Assembly: GCA_945868845.1 (NCBI GenBank)
Contig: CAMBMS010000007.1
Location: 41,088 to 105,087, forward strand
Direction: 5' to 3'
From: Asaia bogorensis
GTDB taxonomy: Bacteria; Pseudomonadota; Alphaproteobacteria; Acetobacterales; Acetobacteraceae
DNA: 64,000 nucleotides
The notes under the pieces are model-generated. The model saw only the letters and a program-made list of their open reading frames with translations. It did no database searches and was not told the origin of the DNA. Positions within the stretch are counted from its first letter, which is position 1; every line of letters begins with the position of its first letter. Below, one piece after another: positions 35,670-44,319 of the stretch. The position numbers were made by a program, and so were the translations under genes.

Positions 35670-37084
35670 AGCAGCGGTTCGTCGATCAGCTCGGCGGCGA
35701 TCTTGCGCTTCAGAAACTGGCCGTCGCCGACCGCACCAGTAAATTTTCCGTCTTCCAGCATGATCTTGCCGCGGAGGATGGTCATGCACGGCCAGGCATG
35801 CGCCTGATGGCCTTCCCAGGGAGTGTAGTCGGCCTCGTGCAAATCGGCGGCGCGGATGACGCGGGCGAGGGCGGAATCGAGGACGCAGATATCGGCATCC
35901 GACCCCGCTGCGATGGCACCCTTGCGCGGGTATAGGCCCATGATCTTGGCCGCGTTGGTGGAGACGAGATCGACGAAGCGGGCGAGGGAATAGCCGCGTT
36001 CCACAACCATCTTGGAATACATCAGCGCGACACGAGGTTCGACGCCGGCATTGCCGCCGGTGGTATCGTCGATCTTGCTGCCCTGCGTCTTAGTGGCCAG
36101 GGTGCAGCAGATTTCGTCGGTGGCGACGCAGTTGATCGTGCCATCCAAGGTACCGGCCCAAAGCGCAGCCTGATCCTCCGGTTCCTTCAGCGAGGGATAG
36201 GTGTGATAGATCTGACCGTTCTGCCGCTTATAGTCCTGCTTATTGTAAAGCATATACTGATGCAGCGTTTCGCCATAGATCGGCACGCCGCGCTGCCGGG
36301 CTTCGCGAATGGCCTGCACGCCGGTGGCAGCGGAGACATGCATCATATAGAGCGCGGTACCAGGAACTTTCTCGGCGAGGCGCATGACGCGGCGAAAAGA
36401 AATGTCCTCGGACAGCGTATTGTGGACTTCCGCCATGTTGTGGAATGCCGTCCGGCCTTCGCGGATCAATTTTCCGTACATGTGCATGACAATGTCGTTG
36501 TCTTCCGAATGGATGACGCCGAGGCCACGGTTCTTTGCCAGCACCTGGAATATTTCCCAGATATCGCCGAAATCCACCATGCGGCCCTTGCGCGAAGGCG
36601 TAATGTCGGTGGTGAAGATTTTCACGGTGGGATAGCCAGCCTGGATCGCCTCGCCGATCTGCGGCGGCAGGCCGACCGGAAGATCGCCCTCCACCATAAT
36701 GTGATAGGCGTAGTCAGTAGCGCAGTGGCCCTTCCAGTCCTGCTCACGCAGAGCGAGGGCCTGTTCCACGGTGGGCGCCTGGTTGGCGCGGGCGAAGTCG
36801 ATCATCGTCGTGGTGCCGCCCCAGATCGCGGCCTGGCTGACTACGTCGGGCGGGGCGGTGAGGCCGGTACTGCCATCCGGGTTGGGCAAATGCCATTTGC
36901 AGTGCACGTGCGGGTCGATGCCGCCGGGCATCACGATCTTGCCGGTGGCATCCACCACACGCGCGGCCTGGAGGGCGCCTTGGTGGGCAACGGCGACGAT
37001 TTTCTCTCCGGCGATGGCAACATCGTAGGCGCCGGTGCCTTGCGGTGTGACGACACGGTCGCCGCGTATGATCAGGTCGATCAT
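35666..37084 (-). CDS. Dihydropyrimidinase / D-hydantoinase family enzyme
   Basis: Opens cyclic ureides (dihydropyrimidines, hydantoins) to N-carbamoyl amino acids. The binuclear metal site is complete: HVH (His59, His61), Lys155 in YPTVKIFTTD (likely carboxylated), His192 in VIHSEDND, His249 in MMHVSAATG and Asp323 in ATDEICC. Length 472 is normal. AGGGGAG precedes ATG 37084. The next step would be the N-carbamoyl hydrolase at 38928. The TDEICC segment differs from the usual TDHC(P/A)F of dihydropyrimidinases, so the natural substrate may not be uracil-derived. Confidence 0.88.
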   Translation of the reverse strand: MIDLIIRGDRVVTPQGTGAYDVAIAGEKIVAVAHQGALQAARVVDATGKIVMPGGIDPHVHCKWHLPNPDGSTGLTAPPDVVSQAAIWGGTTTMIDFARANQAPTVEQALALREQDWKGHCATDYAYHIMVEGDLPVGLPPQIGEAIQAGYPTVKIFTTDITPSRKGRMVDFGDIWEIFQVLAKNRGLGVIHSEDNDIVMHMYGKLIREGRTAFHNMAEVHNTLSEDISFRRVMRLAEKVPGTALYMMHVSAATGVQAIREARQRGVPIYGETLHQYMLYNKQDYKRQNGQIYHTYPSLKEPEDQAALWAGTLDGTINCVATDEICCTLATKTQGSKIDDTTGGNAGVEPRVALMYSKMVVERGYSLARFVDLVSTNAAKIMGLYPRKGAIAAGSDADICVLDSALARVIRAADLHEADYTPWEGHQAHAWPCMTILRGKIMLEDGKFTGAVGDGQFLKRKIAAELIDEPLL

Positions 37085-37168
37085 TCTTCTCGCTCCCCTG
37101 ACAGGTTCTGTTGCCGCATGCTCCCGCGATCCAAGGGGAAGGGCAAGGGCTGCTTGCGTGCGCTTGGC

Positions 37169-37469
37169 ATGCGGCGGCAGATCGCTGCATGCAGACCCAG
37201 GTTCGATATCGTCATCATTGGCGCGGGCATCGCAGGGGCCAGCGCGGCGGCGCATCTGGCAGAGCATCGGCACGTGGCGTTGCTGGAGGCGGAGGAGGTG
37301 GCGGGCTATCATTCCACCGGCCGCTTCGCCGCGTTGTGGATTCTCAATTATGACCTGCCGGAATTTGGTGATTGGCTTCGCGCTCGGGGTTGAGGTGCTG
37401 GGGCGGAATACCGGAGCAGCGGAATCTGTGGTGGGAGCGATAGATCCCGGGCGGTTTGGAGCCGGATAA
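37169..37469 (+). pseudogene. Truncated DAO-type FAD-dependent oxidoreductase
   Basis: The plus strand encodes RFDIVIIGAGIAGASAAAHL and then LLEAEEVAGYHSTGRFAALW, the N-terminal FAD-binding part of D-amino-acid dehydrogenase-like enzymes. The frame stops at 37393 after about 75 codons. The next frame ends SVVGAIDPGRFGAG at 37469, which resembles the end of such enzymes, so the middle of the gene may have been deleted with a frameshift. No ribosome-binding site is seen. The surrounding 37085-37491 holds nothing else. Confidence 0.65.
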
Positions 37470-37491
37470 GATGCTACTCGGTTTCTAATAA

Positions 37492-37890
37492 CTACCGCTG
37501 CACCAACTCCACCATGATTCCCTCCGGCCCGCGCACGAAGGCCAAGTAAAGCCCCGGGCTACGCATCACCGGGCCGACCGCGATTTCCGCGCCCTTGGCC
37601 CGCAAATCCACCACTGCCTCGTCCAGATTCGGCACCGTGAAGCCGAAATGTTCCAGGCCGTAATAGGGAAAAGGCGGTGCGTAGGCCATCTTATCAGTCG
37701 GATGCTTCGGTGCCACCAGAACGGTCTGACCGCCAACTTTCATCCTCACCCGCATCTGGCCGGGATAAAGCGTGCCGGGCGGGTAGATATCGCGTCTTAC
37801 CTCCGCTCCGAACATTTTTTCGAAGTAAGTTCCCATCGCGTCCGGGTCGCAGCTCCGCAGATGGATGTGGTCGAATTTGTAATCTGGCAT
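37492..37890 (-). CDS. VOC family protein (small glyoxalase-like)
   Basis: A 132-residue single VOC module. YKFDHIHLRSCDPDAMGTYF opens it with the first His, LEHFGFTVPNLDEAV gives the second, and EGIMVELVQR the Glu. GAGGGAG lies six bases before ATG 37890, inside any longer reading, which settles the start. It follows the hydroxyacid dehydrogenase by 11 bp and should be co-transcribed with it. Function among VOC enzymes is open. Confidence 0.84.
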   Translation of the reverse strand: MPDYKFDHIHLRSCDPDAMGTYFEKMFGAEVRRDIYPPGTLYPGQMRVRMKVGGQTVLVAPKHPTDKMAYAPPFPYYGLEHFGFTVPNLDEAVVDLRAKGAEIAVGPVMRSPGLYLAFVRGPEGIMVELVQR

Positions 37891-37901
37891 GTTACTCTCC
37901 C

Positions 37902-38864
37902 TCAAACCACCTGGTTGGCGGGCCTCTCGCCGCGTAGCACTGCCTGGACGCCATCCAGCGCTAGGTCGCCCATGGCGTCGCGGGTTTCCTTGGTGGCACT
38001 GCCGAGATGCGGCAGCAGAGCGACGTTTTCCAGGCGCGGATATTCGGGATTCAGGTTTGGCTCGCCATCATACACATCGAGGCCGGCATGCGCGATGTGC
38101 CCCGAACGCAGCGCGGCGATGAAGGCCGCGTCATCAATGATGGAGCCTCGCGCTGTGTTCACCACCACCGCACCTTTCGGTAGGCGCGCGATGCGCGCCA
38201 CGTTCAGCCAGTGCCTTGTCGCGTCACCGCCGGGGGCGTGCAGGGAAAGCACGTCGCAGATGGGCAGGAAGGTTTCGTCGGTGGGATGAAAAATGGCGCC
38301 AGCCTCCAGTTCCGAGGCGAGACGCGCGCGGTTGCGATAGTGAACCTCCATGCGAAAGCCGCGGGCCATCCGCGCGAGTTCACGCCCGATCCGGCCCATA
38401 CCGAAGATACCCAGTCGGCGGCCCGAGATTTGCGTGCCGATCAGTTGCAGGGGCTCCCAGCCTTTCCAGGCGCCGGAGCGCATCAGGCGTTCACCCTCTG
38501 CCGCGCGGCGGGCGGCCATCAGAATCAGCAGCATCGCCGTTTCCGCTGTGGCGACGGAAAGCACGTCGGGCGTGTTGATCACGACGAGGCCGCGCGCCCT
38601 GGCGGCCTGCAGGTCGATATGGTCGGTGCCGGCGGAGAAGGTAGCGAGGACGCGCACGCTGGCGGGCAGCGCGTCGATCGTGGCCTTATCCATGCGATCG
38701 GTGGAGGAGCAGAGGATGGCGGCGGCGCCCTCTGCGGCGCGGACGATGGAGGCACTAGTTGGCACGCTGTCCTCGGTGTTCAGGTGCGCCCGAAAATCGC
38801 GCGCGGCGCGGGCTTCCACGTTGGGGGGCAGGCGGCGGGTGAGTAGCAAAGTGGGCTTCTCCAT
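37902..38864 (-). CDS. D-2-hydroxyacid dehydrogenase (NAD(P)-dependent)
   Basis: A 320-residue enzyme of the D-isomer 2-hydroxyacid dehydrogenase family, probably a glyoxylate/hydroxypyruvate reductase. The Rossmann motif is RRLGIFGMGRIGRELA, followed by the VVNTARGSIIDDAAF segment and the catalytic His in LLPHLGSATKETRDAM. The conserved substrate loop FSAGTDHIDLQAA is present. The start at 38864 gives a normal family N-terminus. It leads a two-gene unit with the VOC protein. Confidence 0.88.
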   Translation of the reverse strand: MEKPTLLLTRRLPPNVEARAARDFRAHLNTEDSVPTSASIVRAAEGAAAILCSSTDRMDKATIDALPASVRVLATFSAGTDHIDLQAARARGLVVINTPDVLSVATAETAMLLILMAARRAAEGERLMRSGAWKGWEPLQLIGTQISGRRLGIFGMGRIGRELARMARGFRMEVHYRNRARLASELEAGAIFHPTDETFLPICDVLSLHAPGGDATRHWLNVARIARLPKGAVVVNTARGSIIDDAAFIAALRSGHIAHAGLDVYDGEPNLNPEYPRLENVALLPHLGSATKETRDAMGDLALDGVQAVLRGERPANQVV

Positions 38865-38927
38865 GCGCGCAACTATGGCGTCGGGCGCGCAGTTGCGAAA
38901 GGGCGGCGAGCGCGGCAGGTTGGGCGG

Positions 38928-40193
38928 ATGCGCCCCAACATGACCCCCGATATCGACCTTGCCCAACGCCTGTTCGATGCGTTGCGGGAAAAAACCTTCG
39001 ATGGCGTCGGCATCACACGCGAGGCCTATGGCGCGCGCGAGCAAATCGCGCACGACCTGGTGCGCGCGGAGGCGGAAGCGATCGGGCTGGAATGCAAGGT
39101 GGACCATGCGGGCAACCTGACCATGACCCTACCGGGCGCGGATCGAGTGGCGAAGCAGGTGGTGCTGGGCAGCCATTTGGACTCCGTGCCGCAAGGCGGA
39201 AATTACGATGGCGCGGCAGGGGTAATAGCAGGTCTGGCGAGTGTCGCGGGGATGCAGCGTGCCGGCTTCGTCCCAGCGCGGACTATCACCGTGATTGCCG
39301 TCCGCGCGGAGGAGGCAGGGGCGTGGTTTCCGACATCCTATCCGGGCAGCAAGGCAGCGTTAGGCGCCTTGGGGGCGGAGGCGCTGGCGCTGCGGCGGCT
39401 GGATAGCGGGCGCACGTTGGAAGAGCATATGCGCGAGGCGGGATTCGACCCGGATGCGGTGCGCGCGGGAAAGCGGACCATGGAGCCAGATGATGTCGCG
39501 GCCTATCTGGAACTGCATATCGAGCAGGGGCCGGTGTTGGACGCGGAGCAAATTCCGATCGGCATCGTCACCGGCATTCCTGGCTCGCGCCGGCTACGCA
39601 ACGCGCGGGTATTGGGTGAGTATAATCATTCCGGCACCACGCCGCGCCGGTATCGGGCCGATGCGGCGATAGCGCTGGCCGAATTCTCTCACCTGCTGGA
39701 CGAGTACTGGGCCGTAATGGAATCCGAGGGGCATGCGCTGGTCGTAACGTTCTGCGTGCTGGGCACGACAGCGGAGGCTGGCTTCACCAAGATCGCCGGG
39801 GAGGCACGATTCCAACTGGATGTACGCAGCGTCGATCCGGCCAGCGTCGATGCGTTATATGCTGAACTGCACCGGCAGGTGGCACGTATCGCGGCGCGGC
39901 GTCGTGTGAGGTTCGAGCTGGGCTTGGAAGCTGGCAGCCAGGCGGCTTTGATGGATGCTGCCGTGCAGGATGGGTTGGCACGCGCGGCACAGGTACTGGG
40001 AGTTCCGTATATCCGCATGGCCTCCGGCGCCGGGCACGACGCGGCGGCATTCGCGCAGGCGGGGATTCCGTCTGGCATGATCTTCGTGCGCAACCAAAAT
40101 GGCAGCCATAATCCGCATGAGGCGATGCGGATGGAGGATTTCGCAGCCGCCACCGCCGTGATGCAGCGCTGGGCCGCCGATCTGACGGGTTAA
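38928..40193 (+). CDS. N-carbamoyl-L-amino-acid hydrolase/allantoate amidohydrolase family (M20)
   Basis: A zinc amidohydrolase of 421 residues that would split N-carbamoyl amino acids or a related ureide, releasing ammonia and CO2. Metal ligands are in LGSHLDSVPQGGNYDGAAGV (His83, Asp94), RAEEAGAWFP (Glu128/129), LELHIEQGPVLD (His197) and the C-terminal HNPHEAM (His). It is the expected next step after the hydantoinase-type enzyme at 35666, though on the opposite strand. A start at 38940 is equally possible. Its end overlaps the convergent amidase by four bases. Confidence 0.87.
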   Translation: MRPNMTPDIDLAQRLFDALREKTFDGVGITREAYGAREQIAHDLVRAEAEAIGLECKVDHAGNLTMTLPGADRVAKQVVLGSHLDSVPQGGNYDGAAGVIAGLASVAGMQRAGFVPARTITVIAVRAEEAGAWFPTSYPGSKAALGALGAEALALRRLDSGRTLEEHMREAGFDPDAVRAGKRTMEPDDVAAYLELHIEQGPVLDAEQIPIGIVTGIPGSRRLRNARVLGEYNHSGTTPRRYRADAAIALAEFSHLLDEYWAVMESEGHALVVTFCVLGTTAEAGFTKIAGEARFQLDVRSVDPASVDALYAELHRQVARIAARRRVRFELGLEAGSQAALMDAAVQDGLARAAQVLGVPYIRMASGAGHDAAAFAQAGIPSGMIFVRNQNGSHNPHEAMRMEDFAAATAVMQRWAADLTG

Positions 40194-41578
40194 GACAGCA
40201 CCGGCCGTCGTTTCCGCCAATTCATCGCACGCTCATAAGCGTGCGCGGCACGAAACACCGTTGGTTCGCCGAACGGTTTGCCTGCAAGCTGCATTGCTAC
40301 CGGCAGCCCGCCCGCGCCGAACCCGGTGCATACGCTAATGGCGGGTTGGCCAGTGACGTTGAACGGCATGGTGAAATTGGGCTTTTCCATGCTGGTCCAG
40401 TTGCCGAGCGCCTCGATCAAGGGAGCCTCGCCGGGGGCGGCGGCGCAAACGAGAATGTCGAAATCCGCCATCATCGCCGCCATTTCCTGGCACAGCACGC
40501 GGCGGCGGCGTTGTGCCTGGACGATGTCGGCGCCGCTGATGATCGCCGCGGCCGCCATACGGGAGCGGAACATATCCGCATAATCCGTGAAACGCTCGCG
40601 CAGCCAGGGCAGGTGCAAGGTCAGTGCTTCCGTCAGCATCAGTAGGTAGCCCGGCGCGTTGTAGTCGGCAAGAGAGGACAGCGTGACATCGCGCACCTCC
40701 GCACCCTCGGACCGGTAGAAATCCAGAGCCCCGTCGATACCCGCGCGTGTGGCGGCGGAGACCGGATAGTCGGTTTCGAAAAAATGCCGGATGACGCCGA
40801 TACGCAAGCCCTTGGCGCCCTTGTTCAGTTCGGCGCGGAAATCGGCGACCGGGCGGTTGGCGCTGGCCGGGTCGCCTGGGTCGTACCCGGCCATAGCTTG
40901 CAGCAAAATAGCACAGTCCTCCACCGTCCAGGCCATCGGGCCGGTATGGTCGAGCGTATAGGCCAGTGGCAGCACGCCGGCACGCGAGCACAAGCCATAA
41001 GTGGGCTTAATGCCCGCGATACCGCACAGCGCCGCCGGGCCGCGGATGGAGCCACCGGTATCGGACCCCGTCCCACCCAGGATCAGACCACCGGCGACCG
41101 CGGCGCCTGTACCGGAGGATGAGCCGGCAGTGAAATGATCTGTATTCCAGGGATTGCGCGCGGGCGGCCATGGCAGGTCGAAGGAGGGGCCGCCGAGGGC
41201 AAATTCGTGCGTTGTCAGTTTGCCCAACATAACGGAGCCAGCCTCGGCCCAGCGGCGGACGGTGAAGGCATCTTGCGTGGGGACGTTGTGTTCCAGCAGC
41301 TTAGAATGGCCGGTCGTGCGGATATTGGCGGTGTTGTAGATGTCCTTGTGCGCGATCGGGATACCATCGAGCAGGCCACGCAGCGTACCGGCCATCTGGC
41401 GGGACTCGGCAGCGCGGGCATCAGCCACGGCACGTTCTTCCGTGACTAACAGAAAGGCGTGCAGTTGCGGGTTCAGCACCTTGATACGGTCCAGGTGGAA
41501 AGAGGTGAGCTCCACCGGCGAGAGATGCCGGGCGGCAATCTGGCGGGCGGCATCGGAAATAGTTAAAATATCTGTCAT
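40190..41578 (-). CDS. Amidase signature family hydrolase
   Basis: A 462-residue amidase with a Ser-cis-Ser-Lys triad: Lys78 in IPIAHKDIYNT, the TAGSSSGTGAAVAGG loop near 150-160, and the nucleophile Ser177 in GSDTGGSIRGPA. ATG 41578 overlaps the stop of the upstream small gene by one base (TGATG). A GTG at 41581 is a possible start too. It resembles two-gene systems in which an amidase (AtzE, GatA) needs a tiny helical partner. It is the last gene of the minus-strand catabolic run. Confidence 0.88.
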   Translation of the reverse strand: MTDILTISDAARQIAARHLSPVELTSFHLDRIKVLNPQLHAFLLVTEERAVADARAAESRQMAGTLRGLLDGIPIAHKDIYNTANIRTTGHSKLLEHNVPTQDAFTVRRWAEAGSVMLGKLTTHEFALGGPSFDLPWPPARNPWNTDHFTAGSSSGTGAAVAGGLILGGTGSDTGGSIRGPAALCGIAGIKPTYGLCSRAGVLPLAYTLDHTGPMAWTVEDCAILLQAMAGYDPGDPASANRPVADFRAELNKGAKGLRIGVIRHFFETDYPVSAATRAGIDGALDFYRSEGAEVRDVTLSSLADYNAPGYLLMLTEALTLHLPWLRERFTDYADMFRSRMAAAAIISGADIVQAQRRRRVLCQEMAAMMADFDILVCAAAPGEAPLIEALGNWTSMEKPNFTMPFNVTGQPAISVCTGFGAGGLPVAMQLAGKPFGEPTVFRAAHAYERAMNWRKRRPVLS

Positions 41579-41760
41579 CACACCTGATCCGGGCGGAACA
41601 TGACGGCGGGTTCAGCCTCGCGTGGTAGCGGTTTGTTCACGCGGTCTATCATCTCCTGGATGATGGCGACGCCGAGTGGCAGGGATTGCATCTGCGCCAC
41701 AGTCAGGCGCAGGCCAGTGCGGGCGAGGATGGCGGCGAGATCGGTTTCGGTGGGAAGCAT
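41578..41760 (-). CDS. Small AtzG/DUF4089-like amidase partner
   Basis: A 60-residue helical protein whose stop overlaps the amidase start. It has a Leu-rich helix (LAAILARTGLRLTVAQMQSL), a second helix, and the ending PLPREAEPAVMFRPDQV. The Leu-Pro-x-Glu-Ala-Glu-Pro-x-x-x-Phe-Arg-Pro pattern is the signature I recall for DUF4089/AtzG-type proteins, which hold the partner amidase as GatC holds GatA. The match is short but the position supports it. Confidence 0.68.
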   Translation of the reverse strand: MLPTETDLAAILARTGLRLTVAQMQSLPLGVAIIQEMIDRVNKPLPREAEPAVMFRPDQV

Positions 41761-41831
41761 GGTAAACCCCCGTTGTTAGAAATTTCAGGCGACGTTAGAG
41801 CCATTGCCCAAAGCCGACCCGCCTTGCAAAA

Positions 41832-42581
41832 TTAAGTGCCACCCAGCCGGCGACGATAGAGCGCGAGAAGCCGTTCCCAATGCCGTTCGGCACTGGCCTT
41901 GTGGTAAATTTTGCGTTGCGGAAAGGCAAATCCGTGATGCGCGGTGGGATACATTTCCAGCTCGCCCGCCGCGCCGGATGCCTTGAACAGTCTGTGCAGT
42001 TCCTCGACCATCGGTAGCGGCGCCAGATGGTCATGCTCGGCGCAGCCGATATAGAGCTCGCCCTTAACTTTGGCGAAGGAGAGATGCGGGCTTTCCTTCG
42101 CGTCGCTTACCAGCCAGGTGCCGTAAAAAGATGCGGCGGCGGCGATGCGGTCCCGATAGCGCGCGGCGGCGGCAAGCGAGTAGGGACCGGACATGCAATA
42201 GCCATGCGTACCCACGGGACTGCCATGGCGCGCATCTTTTTGCGTGTCGCAGAAGGAAATCATCGTACCGATATCATCCAGCACCGGCGGGATAGTCATT
42301 TTTGTGCGCACGGCGCGCATACGGTCACGCTCAGCGCTCCCTTCCTCCAGTACGTCCGGGCCGTAGATCGTGTCGCGGCCAGCGCGATAATAAAGATTAG
42401 GCAGCAGAACGTAATAACCGACCGTGGCGACGCGACGGGCCATGTCACGCAGTTCCTCGCGGATGCCCGGCGCGTCCATCAGCATAAGCACCGGCGGGAA
42501 CGGGCCGCCGCGTTCGGGGCGCGTGATGAAGGTTTCCATCGCACCATCCCGAGTTTGGATATCGATGCTTTCCTCGATCAT
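41832..42581 (-). CDS. Dienelactone hydrolase family protein
   Basis: An alpha/beta hydrolase of 249 residues with a Cys nucleophile in THGYCMSGPYS (Cys129), the mark of dienelactone hydrolases. The catalytic His is in PTAHHGFAFP. It would open a lactone or cut an ester formed during ring degradation. It lies in the minus-strand run, 45 bp after another alpha/beta hydrolase and 71 bp before the small amidase partner. The natural substrate may be a lactone other than dienelactone. Confidence 0.87.
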   Translation of the reverse strand: MIEESIDIQTRDGAMETFITRPERGGPFPPVLMLMDAPGIREELRDMARRVATVGYYVLLPNLYYRAGRDTIYGPDVLEEGSAERDRMRAVRTKMTIPPVLDDIGTMISFCDTQKDARHGSPVGTHGYCMSGPYSLAAAARYRDRIAAAASFYGTWLVSDAKESPHLSFAKVKGELYIGCAEHDHLAPLPMVEELHRLFKASGAAGELEMYPTAHHGFAFPQRKIYHKASAERHWERLLALYRRRLGGT

Positions 42582-42626
42582 GGACGCCCCCCCACATTTA
42601 CGAAAGATAAGACCGCAGAGCCAGCA

Positions 42627-43466
42627 CTAGGGCAAGTGCAGCGCGGTGGCCACCACTGGAGCGGCAGCCTCGGACATTCTTCTCCCATTATGGCCGACGC
42701 CGGGAACGTCGATAACCCGCCAGGCGCATGCTGTTCCCAGTGCTGCCGCGGCTTCATGGCCCAACTGGACGTAGCTGTGCGCACGATGCCAGCGCGTGGG
42801 GCCCTGGCGCATGGAGCGTGGGCCTTTCGGAAAGAATTTTCCAGTCGTCCTTGTGTCCTCGGTACCCGCCATCACGATGAGCGGAAATTCAAGAAACCCA
42901 CGCAGGCCGGGGGAATTGAGTTCGGTTTCACCGAGGCCAAACGGCCAGGGAATTTCGAGATCCGGCATCGCATAGGTACCCGCATTGGCGCTGATGGCAA
43001 CCGCCACCCGTTCCCGATAGCCGAAGGACAGCATGCGGTGCACGAACTGCCCACCAGCCGAATGGCCGAACATGCCGTATCGCACGCACGTGGTGACGCC
43101 TTGGGCGCGCATCGCGTCGAACAGGCGCGGAACGATGCCGAAAGACCATTGTTCGCGCGGGTTCGCCGTGCCCTCCGCATCGTGCAGATTGCCAAAATTA
43201 TACCAGAGATATTCCGGGAAATTTTCCTCAGAGAATTCAATGGAAACGGCGAGGATACCGGTTTTCTTCGAGTGCGCACCCCAGTAATCACGATAATCCC
43301 GGCCATTACGGGCAACGCCGTGATGGACAAACAATACCGGCGTATCGGGAGAGACATCGAGCGGGCAGGCGCTGTAAAGACGGAGCGTGCGCGCCGGAAA
43401 TACCGGATCAGCGTAATCGACGCAGTTGTCGCCGGGATGGGCTATAAGTGCCGACAGGTCGGTCAC
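42627..43466 (-). CDS. Alpha/beta hydrolase, polyhydroxyalkanoate depolymerase-like
   Basis: A 279-residue serine hydrolase. The oxyanion segment is VLFVHHGVARNGRDYRDYW, the nucleophile is in MFGHSAGGQFVHRML (Ser136), and the C-terminal His in DVPGVGHNGRRM. It starts at GTG 43466; no strong ribosome-binding site is visible. No signal peptide, so the substrate is intracellular. In this operon an ester or thioester substrate is likely. Confidence 0.82.
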   Translation of the reverse strand: MTDLSALIAHPGDNCVDYADPVFPARTLRLYSACPLDVSPDTPVLFVHHGVARNGRDYRDYWGAHSKKTGILAVSIEFSEENFPEYLWYNFGNLHDAEGTANPREQWSFGIVPRLFDAMRAQGVTTCVRYGMFGHSAGGQFVHRMLSFGYRERVAVAISANAGTYAMPDLEIPWPFGLGETELNSPGLRGFLEFPLIVMAGTEDTRTTGKFFPKGPRSMRQGPTRWHRAHSYVQLGHEAAAALGTACAWRVIDVPGVGHNGRRMSEAAAPVVATALHLP

Positions 43467-43512
43467 AGGCGATCGCCGTTACAGTGTCCTGTGACAGCTG
43501 ATCCAGGACGGC

Positions 43513-44307
43513 TCAACGTGCCTTCGCCACCGCCCGCTTGACCGTCACGCCCACCAGATGCGCGCGATAGACAGCACTGGCATGGATATCGGCGTTCATA
43601 TCGTCAGGGGATTGTCGGATACCGTTCATCGCATTTGTGGAGAAATTCGCCGACAATGCCTGCTCGGCAGCGGAGTGACGGTAAACACCCCCCTGACCCG
43701 CCCCAGTGATGGCCACGCGCACCCCAGCGGCAGCCAATTTCGCCACGAAGGCACCGACGATGGCATAGCGTGAGGCAGGGTTGCGGAATTTCTCATAGGC
43801 CGCTTTTTCCGGAATCGGAAACTCAACGCTGATAATGATCTCATCCGGTTGCAGCGCCGTCGTGAACATACCCTGAAAGAATTTATCGGCGGAGATGGAA
43901 CGACGGTTAGTACTGATCGTTGCGCCCAGCGCCAGCACGGCGGCGGGGTAACAAGCGGCGGGGTCGTTGTTCGCCAAGCTGCCGCCAATGGTACCACGAT
44001 GGCGCACTTGAATATCGCCGATGCCGCCTGCCAGATCAGCCAAGGCCGGGATCTTAGACCGCACATCGGTCGATGCCGCGACCGTCGCATGAGTTGTCAT
44101 TGCGCCAATGCTGACGGTGTTGCTAGTCACTTTGATGCTGGACAGTCCCAACTTGGACAAGTCGACCACAGCAGAGGGTTTATTCAGTCTATGTTTGAGA
44201 ACCGGAATTAATGTCATGCCACCGGCCAGTGCTTTCGCATCCGCCGCCGCCAGGGCCGTCACCGCATCGGCGACGCTGCTGGGTTTCTGGTAGGAAAAAT
44301 CATACAT
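43513..44307 (-). CDS. Molybdenum hydroxylase, FAD subunit (CoxM/XdhB type)
   Basis: The medium subunit of a xanthine dehydrogenase-family enzyme, 264 residues. FAD-binding motifs are LAGGMTLIPVLKHRL and TIGGSLANNDPAACYPA. GAGGGAGA precedes ATG 44307. It lies 12 bp after the large subunit and receives electrons from the Fe-S subunit. With the next two genes upstream it makes a complete three-gene hydroxylase in the order small, large, medium. This differs from the cox order medium, small, large. Confidence 0.9.
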   Translation of the reverse strand: MYDFSYQKPSSVADAVTALAAADAKALAGGMTLIPVLKHRLNKPSAVVDLSKLGLSSIKVTSNTVSIGAMTTHATVAASTDVRSKIPALADLAGGIGDIQVRHRGTIGGSLANNDPAACYPAAVLALGATISTNRRSISADKFFQGMFTTALQPDEIIISVEFPIPEKAAYEKFRNPASRYAIVGAFVAKLAAAGVRVAITGAGQGGVYRHSAAEQALSANFSTNAMNGIRQSPDDMNADIHASAVYRAHLVGVTVKRAVAKAR

Positions 44308-44319
44308 ATTCGTTCTCCC

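Noticed and set aside
36203..37393. A 396-codon plus-strand frame ending in the DAO-like segment
   Set aside because: Most of it is antisense to the hydantoinase. Only the last 75 codons have family similarity, and these are reported as a relic.
42027..43541. A 504-codon open frame on the plus strand
   Set aside because: It lies antisense to the dienelactone hydrolase and the alpha/beta hydrolase, both with full catalytic motifs. Its translation is rich in His, Arg and Ala with no domain, as expected of a mirror frame in GC-rich DNA.
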